A program made the translations under genes and the position numbers. Of a stretch of 64,000 bases of DNA, positions 52,807-62,732 are shown piece by piece. The first letter of the stretch is position 1, and every line of letters begins with the position of its first letter. Where the stretch lies: contig NZ_CP093528.1 of the NCBI RefSeq assembly GCF_022682305.1, forward strand, positions 2,307,501 through 2,371,500, read 5' to 3'. Origin of the DNA: Shinella zoogloeoides (GTDB taxonomy: Bacteria; Pseudomonadota; Alphaproteobacteria; Rhizobiales; Rhizobiaceae). The notes beneath the pieces were generated by a model. That model had not been told where the DNA came from. It saw only the letters and a program-made list of their open reading frames with translations, and made no database searches.

Positions 52807-53766
52807 GTGTTTTCACAGGCCGAGACGCTGAAAAGCCCGAGCGGTGCTACGCTTGCGCTGCGGCACGAGCCGGCGCGCGGAGAGGCGCGGGGCATCCTTC
52901 TCATCAGCCACGGCCTTGCCGAGCACAGCGCGCGCTACGCCGTCTTCGCCGCCCGCATGGCGACGGAAGGCCTGCACGTCTATGCGCACGACCATCGCGG
53001 CCACGGCCATACGACGGCGCCGGATGCGCCGCTCGGGCAGTTCGCGCCGCGCGGCGGCATCCAGCGCGTCATCGAGGACATGCGCGCGGTGCGCGACCTT
53101 GCCGTCGGGCGGCATCCCGGCCTGCCGGTGGTGCTGTTCGGCCATTCGATGGGCGGCCTCATGGCGCTCGCCTTCGCTGAGGCACACCCCACCGATATCG
53201 ACGCGCTCGCCGTATGGAATTCCAATCTCGAGCCGGGCTTTGCCGGGCGGCTGGCGCAGGTCGTGCTGGCGGCCGAGCGCATGCTGAAGGGGTCGGACGT
53301 GCCCAGCGGCATCCTGCCGAAGCTCACCTTCGGCGCCTGGGGCAAATCCATCGCCGGCCGGCGGACGGAGTTCGACTGGCTGTCGCACGATGCGGCGCAG
53401 GTGGACGCCTATGTCGCCGATCCGCTCTGCGGCTTCGACGTCAATGTCTCCATGTGGATCGACATCTTCGCCGTCACCTTCGCCGACGCCTCGGCGGGAG
53501 GGATCGCGCGCCTGCCGAAGGCGCTGCCGATCCACCTTGCCGGCGGCGGCGAGGACCCGGCGACCGATTATGGCCGGGCGACCCTCGCCTTTTCCGAAAG
53601 GCTCAAGAAATCGCGGCTTGAGAACGTCACCACGATCGTCTATCGCGGCATGCGTCACGAAACGCTGAACGAAAGCCCGGCGCTGCGCGACCCCGCCATC
53701 GACGCCTTTGCCGGCTGGTGCCGCCGGGTTGTCGAGGAAACGCGCCGGCCGCCGGACCGATCATGA
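52807..53766 (+). CDS. Alpha/beta hydrolase (lysophospholipase/monoglyceride lipase type)
   Basis: The 319-aa product has ISHGLAEHSARY (oxyanion side), DHRGHGHT, the nucleophile elbow GHSMGG (Ser114), and the catalytic His in YRGMRHETLNE. The likely acid is Asp in GGGEDPATDY. It hydrolyses an ester such as a monoacylglycerol or lysophospholipid. It starts with GTG (52807) after GGGAGG. It overlaps the next gene by 4 bp and is the first gene of a four-gene run. Confidence 0.9.
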   Translation: MFSQAETLKSPSGATLALRHEPARGEARGILLISHGLAEHSARYAVFAARMATEGLHVYAHDHRGHGHTTAPDAPLGQFAPRGGIQRVIEDMRAVRDLAVGRHPGLPVVLFGHSMGGLMALAFAEAHPTDIDALAVWNSNLEPGFAGRLAQVVLAAERMLKGSDVPSGILPKLTFGAWGKSIAGRRTEFDWLSHDAAQVDAYVADPLCGFDVNVSMWIDIFAVTFADASAGGIARLPKALPIHLAGGGEDPATDYGRATLAFSERLKKSRLENVTTIVYRGMRHETLNESPALRDPAIDAFAGWCRRVVEETRRPPDRS

Positions 53767-54707
53767 GCACGACCGCCATCACGCCGCTGCGCAACGAAGT
53801 GAGCCTCGGGCTTGTCTTCATGGTCCTGTCGGTGCTGATCTCGCCGATCATCGACATCTTCGCCAAGCTCGCCGTCACCTCCGTTCCCGCGACGGAGATC
53901 ACCTTCGTGCGCCTGCTCTTCCAGATGACCGTGCTGGGGCCGATCTGCCTGATGCGCGGCACGCTGCTGGACGTGACATGGAGGAAGATGGGCCTGCATG
54001 CAGCACGCGGCCTGCTGATGGCCATCACCATGATCAGCTTCGTCACGCCGCTCGCCGTCATGGAGGTGGCCGACGCCATCGCCATCTTCTTCGTCGAGCC
54101 GATCATCCTCACCATCCTCGGCTCCATCTTCCTGAAGGAGACCATCGGCTGGCGGCGCTATACGGCCTGCGGCGTCGGCTTCTTCGGCTCGCTGCTCGTC
54201 ATCCAGCCGAGCCTGCAGGAAGTCGGCCTCATCGCCCTCCTGCCGGTGGTCGCGGCCTTCTCGCTCGCGCTCTTCTTCCTGCTCACCCGACTTGTGGCGC
54301 AGAAGGAGGACCCCTGGTCGATGCAGTTCTACGCGGGTCTCTGGGGCGCCGTCATCGCCGGCCTGCTGCTCGTCGTCGGCAGCGTCGCCGGCATCGACTT
54401 CCTGACGCCCGTCGTACCCGACATGCGCAACACGCTCTATATCGCGGGCGCGGCCGTCGCGGCCACCATCGCCGGCGTGCTCGGGGTCTATGCCTATCGC
54501 TCGGCCCCGGCCTCCACCCTCGCCCCGCTGCAATATCTGGAGATCGTCTCGGCGACGATCCTCGGCTGGTGGGTCTTCGGCCACCTGCCGGATACGATAA
54601 AGTGGCTCGGCATCTCCATCATCATAAGCTCGGGCCTCTATGTCATCTGGCGCGAGCGGCAGATAGGCAAGACGGCGACCATTCCGCCCGCCTCCACGCC
54701 GATCTGA
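53763..54707 (+). CDS. EamA/DMT-family permease
   Basis: The 314-aa product has ten predicted helices and two EamA repeats (IIDIFAKLAVTSVPATEITFVRLLFQ; AIFFVEPIILTILGSIFLKETIGWRRY; VYAYRSAPASTLAPLQYLEIVSATILGWWVFG). It is an inner-membrane exporter or importer for a small molecule. Its ATG overlaps the hydrolase stop (ATGA), so they are coupled. It is 164 bp before the CoA-transferase gene. Confidence 0.92.
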   Translation: MSTTAITPLRNEVSLGLVFMVLSVLISPIIDIFAKLAVTSVPATEITFVRLLFQMTVLGPICLMRGTLLDVTWRKMGLHAARGLLMAITMISFVTPLAVMEVADAIAIFFVEPIILTILGSIFLKETIGWRRYTACGVGFFGSLLVIQPSLQEVGLIALLPVVAAFSLALFFLLTRLVAQKEDPWSMQFYAGLWGAVIAGLLLVVGSVAGIDFLTPVVPDMRNTLYIAGAAVAATIAGVLGVYAYRSAPASTLAPLQYLEIVSATILGWWVFGHLPDTIKWLGISIIISSGLYVIWRERQIGKTATIPPASTPI

Positions 54708-54871
54708 CAAAGGCGAAGACCGGCGCACGCGGCGGGCATCAAGTCAGTCGAACCCGTCATGATGTCCGTGGCCCTGCCCGCTATCGTGCCCTCCGGCTTT
54801 TTGTTATCCAAGGCGAAATGGGTGAAAAGCCCGGCGGGCGCTTTCGCGCGCCTGTGAAGGAGGAGTGCACG

Positions 54872-56068
54872 ATGGAGAAGTCGAACCTGCCGCTTGCCGG
54901 CATCCGTGTCATCGAACTGGCTCGGGTGCTCGCAGGTCCCTGGGCCGGGCAGATGCTGGCGGACCTCGGCGCGGACGTCATCAAGATCGAGAACCCCGAC
55001 GGCGGCGACGACACGCGCGCCTGGGGACCGCCCTTCGTCATGGGTAAGGACGGCGAGAATCTCTCTGCCGCCTATTACCATTCCACGAACCGGGGCAAGC
55101 GCTCCATCGCCGTCGACCTCAAGACGGAGGAAGGCCGTGAGACAGTCCACCGCCTGATCGCGACCGCCGATGTGGTGATCGAGAACTTCAAGGTCGGCGG
55201 CCTGACGAAATACGGCCTCGACTACAAGAGCCTTGCGGCGCGACACCCGAAACTCGTCTATTGCTCCGTCACCGGCTTCGGCCAGGACGGCCCCTATGCC
55301 GCCCGCGCCGGCTACGACTATATCGTGCAGGGCATGTCCGGCTTCATGTCCGTGACGGGTGCGCCCGATGGCGAGCCGATGAAGGCAGGGGTCGCCATCG
55401 CCGATATCTTCACGGGCATCTATGCCGTCGCCGCCATCCAGGCCGCGCTGATCCATGTCATGAAGACCGGCAACGGCCAGCATGTCGACATGGCGCTGCT
55501 CGACGTGCAGTCCGCCGTCATGGCGAACCAGAACATGAACTTCCTCGCCTCCGGCAAGGCGCCGACCCGGCTCGGCAATGCGCATCCGAACATCTCACCT
55601 TATGAGGTGGTGCCGACATCCGATGGACACATCATCCTCGCCGTCGGCAATGACGGCCAGTTCAGGAAGCTCTGCGGCATCCTGAAGCTTGACGGCGTCG
55701 CCGATGACGAGCGCTTCGCGACCAACCGCGCCCGCGTCGCCAACCGCGAGGCGGTGCGCAGTCTCGTGACCGGCGCGACGGCCGCGATCACCAAGGCGGA
55801 CCTACTCGACGCCTGCGAGCGCGAGGGCGTTCCCGCCGGGCCGATCAATTCCATCGCCGAGACCTTCGACGACCCGCAGGTCAAGGCGCGCGGCCTGCGC
55901 GTCGATCTGCCGGATGCGGACGGGAACCTCATTCCCGGCGTGCGCACGCCTATCGTGTTCTCCGGCACGCCTCTCGTCTACGACCGCCCCAGCCCGCGGC
56001 TCGGCGAACATACCGACGCCGTGATGGCGGAACTCGAAACCCTCGAAGCAGGAAAGAAAAGCGCATGA
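54872..56068 (+). CDS. CaiB/BaiF family CoA-transferase
   Basis: The 398-aa product is a class III CoA-transferase: LAGIRVIELARVLAGPWAGQMLADLGADVIKIE at the N-terminus, NRGKRSIAVDLK, VVIENFKVGG, catalytic Asp149 in ARAGYDYIVQG, and GQHVDMALLDVQ. It moves CoA from an acyl-CoA to a carboxylic acid. AAGGAGG lies 8 nt before ATG 54872. Its stop overlaps the ThDP enzyme start by 4 bp, so they probably act in one pathway. Confidence 0.93.
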   Translation: MEKSNLPLAGIRVIELARVLAGPWAGQMLADLGADVIKIENPDGGDDTRAWGPPFVMGKDGENLSAAYYHSTNRGKRSIAVDLKTEEGRETVHRLIATADVVIENFKVGGLTKYGLDYKSLAARHPKLVYCSVTGFGQDGPYAARAGYDYIVQGMSGFMSVTGAPDGEPMKAGVAIADIFTGIYAVAAIQAALIHVMKTGNGQHVDMALLDVQSAVMANQNMNFLASGKAPTRLGNAHPNISPYEVVPTSDGHIILAVGNDGQFRKLCGILKLDGVADDERFATNRARVANREAVRSLVTGATAAITKADLLDACEREGVPAGPINSIAETFDDPQVKARGLRVDLPDADGNLIPGVRTPIVFSGTPLVYDRPSPRLGEHTDAVMAELETLEAGKKSA

Positions 56069-57714
56069 AGACCGGCGGCCAGCTCATCGTCGACGCCCTC
56101 GTAGCCAACGGCGTCAAGCGTGTCGCCTGCGTGCCGGGCGAAAGCTATCTCGCGGTGCTCGACGCGCTGCATGACACCAATGTCGACGTGCTCGTCTGCC
56201 GCCAGGAAGGCGGCGCGGCGATGATGGCGGATTGCTGGGGCCGGCTCACCGGCGAACCGGGCATCTGCATGGTCACGCGCGGCCCCGGCGCCACCAACGC
56301 TTCCGCCGGCCTGCATATCGCACGGCAGGATTCGATCCCGATGATCCTCTTCATCGGCCAGGTGCAGCGCGATGCGCGCGAGCGCGAGGCCTTCCAGGAA
56401 GTGGAATACCGCCGCGCCTTCACCGAGGTCGCCAAGTGGGTGGCCGAGATCGACGACGCCCGCCGCATTCCCGAATTCATCACCCGCGCCTTCGCCGTCG
56501 CCACCTCCGGCCGACCCGGCCCGGTCGTCCTGGCGCTGCCCGAGGACATGCTGACGGACGAAGTCGAGACGGTCGAGGCAAAGCCCTTCATGCCGGTGGA
56601 GGCCCATCCGGGCCGCAAGCAGGTCGAGGAACTGGCCGGCCTGCTCGAAAAGGCCGAGCGCCCCCTCGTCATCCTCGGCGGCACGCGCTGGTCGGATGAG
56701 AGCGTGAAGGGGATCGCTGCCTTCGCCGAGCGCTGGTCGCTGCCGGTCTCCTGTTCCTTCCGCCGCCAGATGCTGTTCGATCACCAGCACCCGAACTATG
56801 CCGGCGATTCCGGCATCGGCATCAACCCGGCGCTGGGCAAGGAAATCCGCGAGGCCGACCTCGTCATCCTGCTCGGCGGCCGCTATTCGGAAATGCCGTC
56901 GGCCACCTACAGCCTGATTCAGAGCCCCTATCCGCAGCAGAAGCTGGTGCATGTCTATCCCGACCCGTCGGAACTCGGCCGCGTCTACCGCCCGGATCTG
57001 GCGATCTGCGCCGCGCCGGAGGATTTCGTCGCCGCGCTTGAGGGCCTTGCGCCGAAGTCCGCGCCGCGCTGGGCCGCCCGCACGGCCGCCATGCATGAAA
57101 GCTACCTGAAGTGGTCGACCCCGCCGATGGAAGGCCCCGGCGCGGTACAGATGGGGCCGATCATGGCTTGGCTGGAAGAGAACACGGCCGAGGACACGAT
57201 TTTCACCAACGGCGCGGGCAACTACGCCACCTGGGTGCACCGTTTCCACCGCTTCCGCCGCTTCGGCACGCAGGCCGCCCCGACCTCCGGCTCCATGGGC
57301 TACGGCCTGCCGGCCGCCGTCGCGGCCAAGCAGCTCCACCCGGAACGCGAGGTCATCTGCTTTGCCGGTGACGGTTGCTTCATGATGCACGGCCAGGAAT
57401 TCGCGACCGCCGTGCGTTACAAGCTGCCGATCATCACCGTCGTCGTCAACAACGGCATCTACGGCACGATCCGCATGCACCAGGAACGGGAATATCCCGG
57501 CCGCGTCAGCGCCACGGACCTCACCAACCCGGATTTTGCAGCCCTCGCGGTCGCCTATGGCGGCCATGGCGAGACGGTGGAGAAGACGGAAGATTTCGCC
57601 GACGCGTTCCTGCGCGCCCGCGCCAGCGGCAAGCCGGCGATCATCGAGGTGAAGCTCGATCCCGAGGCGATCACGCCGACGCGCACGCTGTCGGATATCC
57701 GCAGCGGGAAGTGA
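56065..57714 (+). CDS. ThDP-dependent enzyme of the acetolactate synthase family
   Basis: The 549-aa product has the PYR domain with the cofactor-activating Glu48 (CRQEGGAAMMAD), a central domain, and the PP domain with the metal/ThDP motif GDGCFMMHGQEFATAVRYKLP, then NNGIYGT. It lacks an obvious FAD-enzyme marker. Candidates are 2-hydroxyacyl-CoA lyase, oxalyl-CoA decarboxylase or acetolactate synthase relatives. The tight pairing with a CoA-transferase fits a CoA-thioester pathway such as formyl/oxalyl-CoA, but this is inference. Confidence 0.88.
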   Translation: MKTGGQLIVDALVANGVKRVACVPGESYLAVLDALHDTNVDVLVCRQEGGAAMMADCWGRLTGEPGICMVTRGPGATNASAGLHIARQDSIPMILFIGQVQRDAREREAFQEVEYRRAFTEVAKWVAEIDDARRIPEFITRAFAVATSGRPGPVVLALPEDMLTDEVETVEAKPFMPVEAHPGRKQVEELAGLLEKAERPLVILGGTRWSDESVKGIAAFAERWSLPVSCSFRRQMLFDHQHPNYAGDSGIGINPALGKEIREADLVILLGGRYSEMPSATYSLIQSPYPQQKLVHVYPDPSELGRVYRPDLAICAAPEDFVAALEGLAPKSAPRWAARTAAMHESYLKWSTPPMEGPGAVQMGPIMAWLEENTAEDTIFTNGAGNYATWVHRFHRFRRFGTQAAPTSGSMGYGLPAAVAAKQLHPEREVICFAGDGCFMMHGQEFATAVRYKLPIITVVVNNGIYGTIRMHQEREYPGRVSATDLTNPDFAALAVAYGGHGETVEKTEDFADAFLRARASGKPAIIEVKLDPEAITPTRTLSDIRSGK

Positions 57715-57730
57715 GGTCAGGGGCTGGAAA

Positions 57731-57891
57731 GCCCCTCATCCGCCTGCCGGCACCTTCTCCCCGCAAGCGGGGCGAAGGACCATGACGAACCGGTTTCCCG
57801 AAAATCGCTAGTGTCACGAAGAAGCGAGGCATTGCCTCCTGCCCCTTCTCCCCGCCTGCGGGGAGAAGGTCGCGGCAGCGGGATGAGGGGC
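57731..57891. repeat. Interspersed palindromic repeat, long (double-hairpin) form
   Basis: It begins GCCCCTCAT, ends ATGAGGGGC, and holds two CTTCTCCCC/GGGG(A/C)GAAGG hairpins flanking a ~60-bp centre. Its length (161 bp) matches the copy at 3871-4029 (159 bp). It lies between two convergent genes. Confidence 0.8.
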
Positions 57892-57908
57892 CAAGCCCCT
57901 CCCAGCCC

Positions 57909-58247
57909 TCAGCCGCGAATGTGCTGCGTCTGCTCGTAGGTCTTCGTCGAGCGCATGCCCGAGCGGCAATAGCCGAGCATGGGGCGCGGCAGCTCATCGA
58001 GCGCATCGACCATGCCGTTCACCGCTTCCACGGTCACGCCCATCGGGCCGACCGGCACATGCGCCGTCTCGATGCCGAGTTCCTTCGCGCGGGCGGCAAT
58101 GGCGGAAAATTCGGGCTGGCCGGCCTCTTCATGGTCCGGACGGTGGCAGACGATGGACTTGAAGCCGAGGGCGGCGATCGTATCGAGGTCCTCGACGGTG
58201 ATCTGGCCGGAGACGGCGTATTCGTCGTTGATCGAGCGGATATCCAT
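57909..58247 (-). CDS. DUF442 / TIGR01244-family phosphatase-like protein
   Basis: The 112-aa product shows FKSIVCHRPDHEE and the thiolate loop GYCRSGMRST (Cys94, Arg99), as in the phosphatase-like domain of Blh proteins. It stands here as a stand-alone domain. In other bacteria such domains are linked to sulfide and redox response (Blh/BigR). No BigR or sulfur gene lies nearby. ATG at 58247. Confidence 0.85.
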   Translation of the reverse strand: MDIRSINDEYAVSGQITVEDLDTIAALGFKSIVCHRPDHEEAGQPEFSAIAARAKELGIETAHVPVGPMGVTVEAVNGMVDALDELPRPMLGYCRSGMRSTKTYEQTQHIRG

Positions 58248-58317
58248 GGAAGGTCCTTTCCGAAATAGCTGCGATCCCGTTTAGGCCCGCGCCGCGAAAG
58301 CGTCAATCATGCGAAAT

Positions 58318-59172
58318 CTAGCGGACCTCGAAGGCGAGCGCGTAGCCGACGCTCTCGCCCGGCGCAAAGTCCGGCGCTTCACCGGAAGCGATCAGCTCCT
58401 CGCGCGAGGCCAGCCGGTGCGAGACCGGCTCGATGCCGAGCACCGCGCAGCCGGATGACTGGTTCCGCCAGACCTGCAGGTAGGGCAAGGTGTCGGTGCG
58501 GAAGCGGATATGCACGCTACGCCCGCCGAGGGCGGCGATCGGCCCTACGGCGATCTCCGCCCAGCCATGCTCCGCCGTCTCCGCCGCCGGCACGCAGAAG
58601 ATCTTCATGTCGCCATCGTCGAAGCGCCAGGGCAGGCTTCCGCCGGGCAGCATGGCGCCGGTCAGCCGCGTGTCCTCGTCAAACAGGCCGGTGCCGAAAT
58701 TGATATGGTACATGGCGAAGGGCGGCCATGGCCTGTCGCCCGTATTGGTTACGGCGTCATCGAGCGAGATGTGCCCCGTACGCCGGTCGGCGCGCCAGCG
58801 GCGCGCAAGATCGGCCGTGCCGCCATGGGCGAGCGCGACGGCGATGCGCCCCTCGCAGATCGCCTCACCCTCGTCCTCCTCGATGGTGATGTCCCGCGCC
58901 GGATGGGAGGAGAGCGAACCATGCAGCGGGTAGCGCCGACCGTCGGTCGCGCCCTCCACCGGCACGGGATGACGGATATGATCCGGGCCGCAGGTGAAGA
59001 GGAAGCCCGGCAGCGCCCTGTCGATGCGCGGATCGCCGTCCGAGGGAATGGCCGAGCCGGGCGTGATGTCCATGCCATGGAAAACGGCGCTCGCGACGTC
59101 GAGGGCGGAATGCGCCGTCAGGTCGAGACGGAAGGACTGGTCCGGCGTATCGGCAGCAAGGGCGAAAGGCAT
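58318..59172 (-). CDS. Galactose mutarotase-like protein (DUF4432 / aldose 1-epimerase superfamily)
   Basis: The 284-aa product has LHGSLSSHPAR (His expected in the epimerase pocket), GDRPWPPFAMYHINFG, and GCAVLGIEPVSHR near the C-terminus. These match beta-sandwich mutarotase-like proteins that bind sugars. The substrate is unknown. GGAG lies before ATG 59172. It is a single gene. Confidence 0.8.
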   Translation of the reverse strand: MPFALAADTPDQSFRLDLTAHSALDVASAVFHGMDITPGSAIPSDGDPRIDRALPGFLFTCGPDHIRHPVPVEGATDGRRYPLHGSLSSHPARDITIEEDEGEAICEGRIAVALAHGGTADLARRWRADRRTGHISLDDAVTNTGDRPWPPFAMYHINFGTGLFDEDTRLTGAMLPGGSLPWRFDDGDMKIFCVPAAETAEHGWAEIAVGPIAALGGRSVHIRFRTDTLPYLQVWRNQSSGCAVLGIEPVSHRLASREELIASGEAPDFAPGESVGYALAFEVR

Positions 59173-59401
59173 GGCAAACTCCGGTGAGGCGGGCAAGGAC
59201 CGCATGCTAGGGCCAAGCGCTGCCGAGCGCCACCGGGCGCACATCTCCATCCCGCATCTTTTCACGGAACCGCCGCGCCCGACTACAAGTTTTCACCATA
59301 CGCGTTGACGTTACGTTCACCATCGATTCAGTTTTCCATATTAAGGTCCGAATTGAAGTGTTCCGTCCGCGCGACATATGCAACCTGGCAGGTCAACAGC
59401 C

Positions 59402-60832
59402 GTGAATTCGATTTTTAAAACAAGCATTTCGCTTCTTGCAGCCGCATCCGTCCTCGGATTCGCGGCGCTGCCGGCCAAGGCCCAGCAGCACCAGCTTTCC
59501 CGCAACACGATCCTCGTTTCGCCCGAAGGCGATATTCTCGACTATATTCCCGACGACGGCAGCATGCGCTGGGGACGCGACAGTCGCGGCCGCAAGGTGC
59601 TGATCGACGCCTGGGGCGACATCGTCGCGACGGCCGTGCCGGCAGACCGTTATTTCGGCAATGACGGCGATGGCTATCCCTCGCGCCGCGAGCGCTACCG
59701 CGAAGCGCGCGGCTATTCGGAGACAAACCCGGACTACTTCCCTCCGGCCCCCGGCGCCGACTATGACGATAACCTGACGACCAGTTCCGTGCCGGAAATG
59801 CGCGAGGCGCTGCCGGGCGACATGGAACGGCGCACGCCGCCGGACACCGATTTCGGCAATACGCAGCCCATGCCCGGCCTCTCCAACGACCCCGACGAGG
59901 CGCTGGCGCTGCCGGCGGACGGCAGCGATCCGAATGCCGAATTCGTGCCCGGCCCGAAGTTCGCGCCGGCGGTAGCGCTCGGCAAGATGTCCTCCGCCGA
60001 AGTCACCGCCCTTCAGGTCTTCCTCGACCGCGAGGGCTTCTCCCCGGGCGTGATCGACGGCAAGAAGGGGTCCAACGTCACCAAGGCCATCGAGGCCTGG
60101 CAGAACGCCACCGGCGAGACGCTCGATCCGAACAATGCCGACGATATCCTGGAGCGCCTGCGCCTGTCCGGCGGCATGGCCTTCACCACCTACGAGATCA
60201 CCGCCGCCGACGCGGCCGGTCCCTATGTGGCGTCGATCCCGGACGACTATGCCCACAAGGCGGCGCTGCCGCATCTCTCCTTCACCTCGACGGAGGAAAT
60301 GCTGGGCGAGAAGTTCCACATGGACGTCGCCTATCTGAAGGAAATCAATCCGGGCGTCGACTTCACCATTCCCGGCACGCTCGTCAAGGTCGTCGATATC
60401 GGCGAGAAGAAGACCGGCAAGGTCGCGAAGATCCTCGCCGACAAGGGGCGCAAGCAGGTGCTCGCCTATGACGCGAACGGCACGCTCATCGCCGCCTACC
60501 CGGCGTCCATCGGCTCGTCGGACACGCCCTCGCCCTCCGGCACGGTGACGGTCCAGCGCATCGCGCTCAATCCGGGCTACACCTACAATCCGAAGATCAA
60601 CTTCAAGCAGGGCAACAACGACAAGGTGCTGACGCTGCAACCCGGCCCGAACGGCCCGGTCGGCACGGTCTGGATCGCGCTCTCCAAGCCGACCTACGGC
60701 ATTCACGGCACGCCCGAACCGTCCAAGATCGGCAAGACCCAGAGCCACGGCTGCATCCGCCTGACCAACTGGGACGCCACCGAGCTTGCCAAGATGACGA
60801 GCGCCGGCGTGACCGTCGAATTCGTCGACTGA
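59402..60832 (+). CDS. L,D-transpeptidase (YkuD) with peptidoglycan-binding domain
   Basis: The 476-aa product has a signal peptide (about 1-28, PAKAQ), a Pro/Asp-rich region and a peptidoglycan-binding domain (EVTALQVFLDREGFSPGVIDGKKGSNV). It ends in a YkuD domain with YGIHGTPEPSKIG and SHGCIRL, catalytic Cys near residue 451. It forms 3-3 murein cross-links or attaches proteins to murein. This family is abundant in Rhizobiales with polar growth. Start GTG 59402 gives a good signal peptide and has AGGT upstream; ATG 59378 is an alternative. Terminator at 60856. Confidence 0.93.
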   Translation: MNSIFKTSISLLAAASVLGFAALPAKAQQHQLSRNTILVSPEGDILDYIPDDGSMRWGRDSRGRKVLIDAWGDIVATAVPADRYFGNDGDGYPSRRERYREARGYSETNPDYFPPAPGADYDDNLTTSSVPEMREALPGDMERRTPPDTDFGNTQPMPGLSNDPDEALALPADGSDPNAEFVPGPKFAPAVALGKMSSAEVTALQVFLDREGFSPGVIDGKKGSNVTKAIEAWQNATGETLDPNNADDILERLRLSGGMAFTTYEITAADAAGPYVASIPDDYAHKAALPHLSFTSTEEMLGEKFHMDVAYLKEINPGVDFTIPGTLVKVVDIGEKKTGKVAKILADKGRKQVLAYDANGTLIAAYPASIGSSDTPSPSGTVTVQRIALNPGYTYNPKINFKQGNNDKVLTLQPGPNGPVGTVWIALSKPTYGIHGTPEPSKIGKTQSHGCIRLTNWDATELAKMTSAGVTVEFVD

Positions 60833-60855
60833 GTATCGCCAAAGACAGCAACGAA

Positions 60856-60881
60856 AGCCGGCCCGCAAGGCCGGCTTTTTT
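60856..60881 (+). terminator. Intrinsic terminator of the L,D-transpeptidase gene
   Basis: Stem agccggcc / ggccggct with loop CGCAA is followed by six T, 24 bp after the stop codon. Confidence 0.9.
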
Positions 60882-60956
60882 CGTTCCGGCAACAGGTTCG
60901 CTAAGAGAGGCCGGGAGCGCGACGCACTCCCGGCCTTCTCAATCCTTGAAGCAGGT

Positions 60957-62480
60957 TCAGGCGGCGCGGGTATAGCCGGAATTGCGCGCCGGCTGCGCGG
61001 TGCCGCCGGTGCGGAAGGCGCTGAGCTGGGCGGCGATGGAGGCGGATTCCGCGGTCAATGCCTGGCTCGCGGCATTCGCCTGCTCGACCATCGCGGCGTT
61101 CTGCTGGGTGATCTGGTCCATGGCGTTGACGGCCTGGTTGACGGCCTGCAGGCCCGTCGCCTGCTCCGCGGTGCTGGCGCGGATGGTATTGAAGACCGCG
61201 CTCACCTCGACGACCTGCGACACGATCTGGCGCAGCGACTGGGCGACCTCGCCCACCGAGCGCACGCCGTCCTCGACCTGCCCGTGCGAGCGGGCGATGA
61301 GGTTCTGGATGTCCTTGGCGGCATCCGCGCAGCGCTGGGCAAGCGCCCGCACCTCCGAGGCGACGACGGCAAAGCCCCGCCCGGCTTCGCCTGCCCGCGC
61401 GGCCTCGATGCCTGCGTTCAGCGCCAGAAGGTTGGTCTGGAAGGCGATCTCGTCGATCACTTCGATGATATTGGCGATGGCCGCCGAGGACGCCTGGATC
61501 TCGCCCATGGCGGTGATCGCCTCTTCCACCACCTCGCCGCTGCGCTGCGCATTGTCGCGCGCGGCCATGACGAGGGCGTTCGCCTCGTTGGCGCTTTGCG
61601 CGGTCTGACGCACGGTGGTCGTCACCTGTTCCACGGCCGCCGCCGTCTCCTCGAGGTTCGCCGCCTGCCGCTCGGTGCGCTTGGCGAGATCGTCGGATGC
61701 CGAAGCGATCTCACGGGCGCTGAGATGGATCGATCCCGCACCGACCCCGATATTGCCGATGGCCTGCGCCAGCGTCGACATCGCGTGGTTGAAGTCGTCG
61801 CGCAGCGCCTCGTAAGCCTCCGGCAACGCGCCGGTGATGCGCGCCGTAAGGTCGCCGTCCGAGATGCGCTTCAGCGCCGCACCGAAGGAATCGCTGACGA
61901 GCTTGCGCTCCTCGGCGAGAACCTGCGCCTGCACCGCCTGCTGCTTGGTGACGTCGGACGTATCCTGGTAGACGGAGATCGACAGGTCCATGTCGAGGAA
62001 CATCGCCTTGAGCAGGCTGGAAAACCGCGCCGCAAATTCCTCCGGGCCGATTTCATGGCGGGAGAACAGCCCCCCTTTCGGCCAGAGCGATTTCGCCGCC
62101 TCGGTCAGCAGGTGTTCCACGATCAGCGCGTAGCCCCCGATATACCAGCGCGGCTCCAGTCCGATGCGGGCATGCACACGGCCGATCGTCTGCACCTTCG
62201 CCGCATAATCGCCCGTGAAATCGCCGGCGGCGATGCTCTTCCAATGGCCGAGCTGCGCCTCCTTGGCGTGATTCATATGGGAATCGCTGGAGAAGAGGTG
62301 GTTCACCTCCGGACTCTTGCGCACGATGGCGTAGAACTTGTCGAGCGCCGGCCCCATCTCCTTCTCGATGAAGGGCTTCAGGCTGCGCAGCCGCTTCAGC
62401 GCGGCCTCGTCAAGACCGAGATAGTCCAGGCGGCGCGCGATATCGGGGTTCTGGCTGGCAGTCTGCGGGGCTGGCTTCAT
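60957..62480 (-). CDS. Globin-coupled methyl-accepting chemotaxis protein
   Basis: The 507-aa product has an N-terminal protoglobin domain (about 1-180) with proximal heme His103 in [19 protein letters not shown], a short HAMP-like segment, and a C-terminal MCP signalling domain with the hairpin [35 protein letters not shown]. There is no membrane segment, so it is cytoplasmic like HemAT/IcpA, sensing O2 or energy state. It ends in NSGYTRAA with no CheR/CheB-binding pentapeptide. No other chemotaxis gene lies close. Confidence 0.94.
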   Translation of the reverse strand: MKPAPQTASQNPDIARRLDYLGLDEAALKRLRSLKPFIEKEMGPALDKFYAIVRKSPEVNHLFSSDSHMNHAKEAQLGHWKSIAAGDFTGDYAAKVQTIGRVHARIGLEPRWYIGGYALIVEHLLTEAAKSLWPKGGLFSRHEIGPEEFAARFSSLLKAMFLDMDLSISVYQDTSDVTKQQAVQAQVLAEERKLVSDSFGAALKRISDGDLTARITGALPEAYEALRDDFNHAMSTLAQAIGNIGVGAGSIHLSAREIASASDDLAKRTERQAANLEETAAAVEQVTTTVRQTAQSANEANALVMAARDNAQRSGEVVEEAITAMGEIQASSAAIANIIEVIDEIAFQTNLLALNAGIEAARAGEAGRGFAVVASEVRALAQRCADAAKDIQNLIARSHGQVEDGVRSVGEVAQSLRQIVSQVVEVSAVFNTIRASTAEQATGLQAVNQAVNAMDQITQQNAAMVEQANAASQALTAESASIAAQLSAFRTGGTAQPARNSGYTRAA

Positions 62481-62678
62481 GGAGAGGGTATCCTGGAACG
62501 CGAGAGACGGGAGGAAAACGCAATGCTCCCCGGGCAGGCGGCCCGCACGGCGCGCCCACCCCGCGACCCCTCATGGGTCCAGTTGAAGGCACATGCCTTC
62601 AGGGAATAGCTTTCTGAGGCGATATCATTAGGTTAGGCATGGTAAATTGTTCATTACCAGACCTCGCGCCGATAGCGG

Positions 62679-62706
62679 AAAACGGCTGCGCCTTTGGTCG
62701 CAGCCG
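62679..62706 (-). terminator. Terminator of the ParA-like gene
   Basis: Stem cggctgcg / cgcagccg with an 8-nt loop is followed by TTTT on the minus strand, 26 bp after the ParA-like stop. Confidence 0.75.
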
Positions 62707-62732
62707 CTCCGACCGTTCATCAATTCGCGAGC

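Noticed and set aside
53708..54871. N-terminal extension joined in frame to the CaiB/BaiF gene
   Set aside because: The extension lies out of frame over the DMT permease gene, and the CoA-transferase has its own AAGGAGG and family start at 54872.
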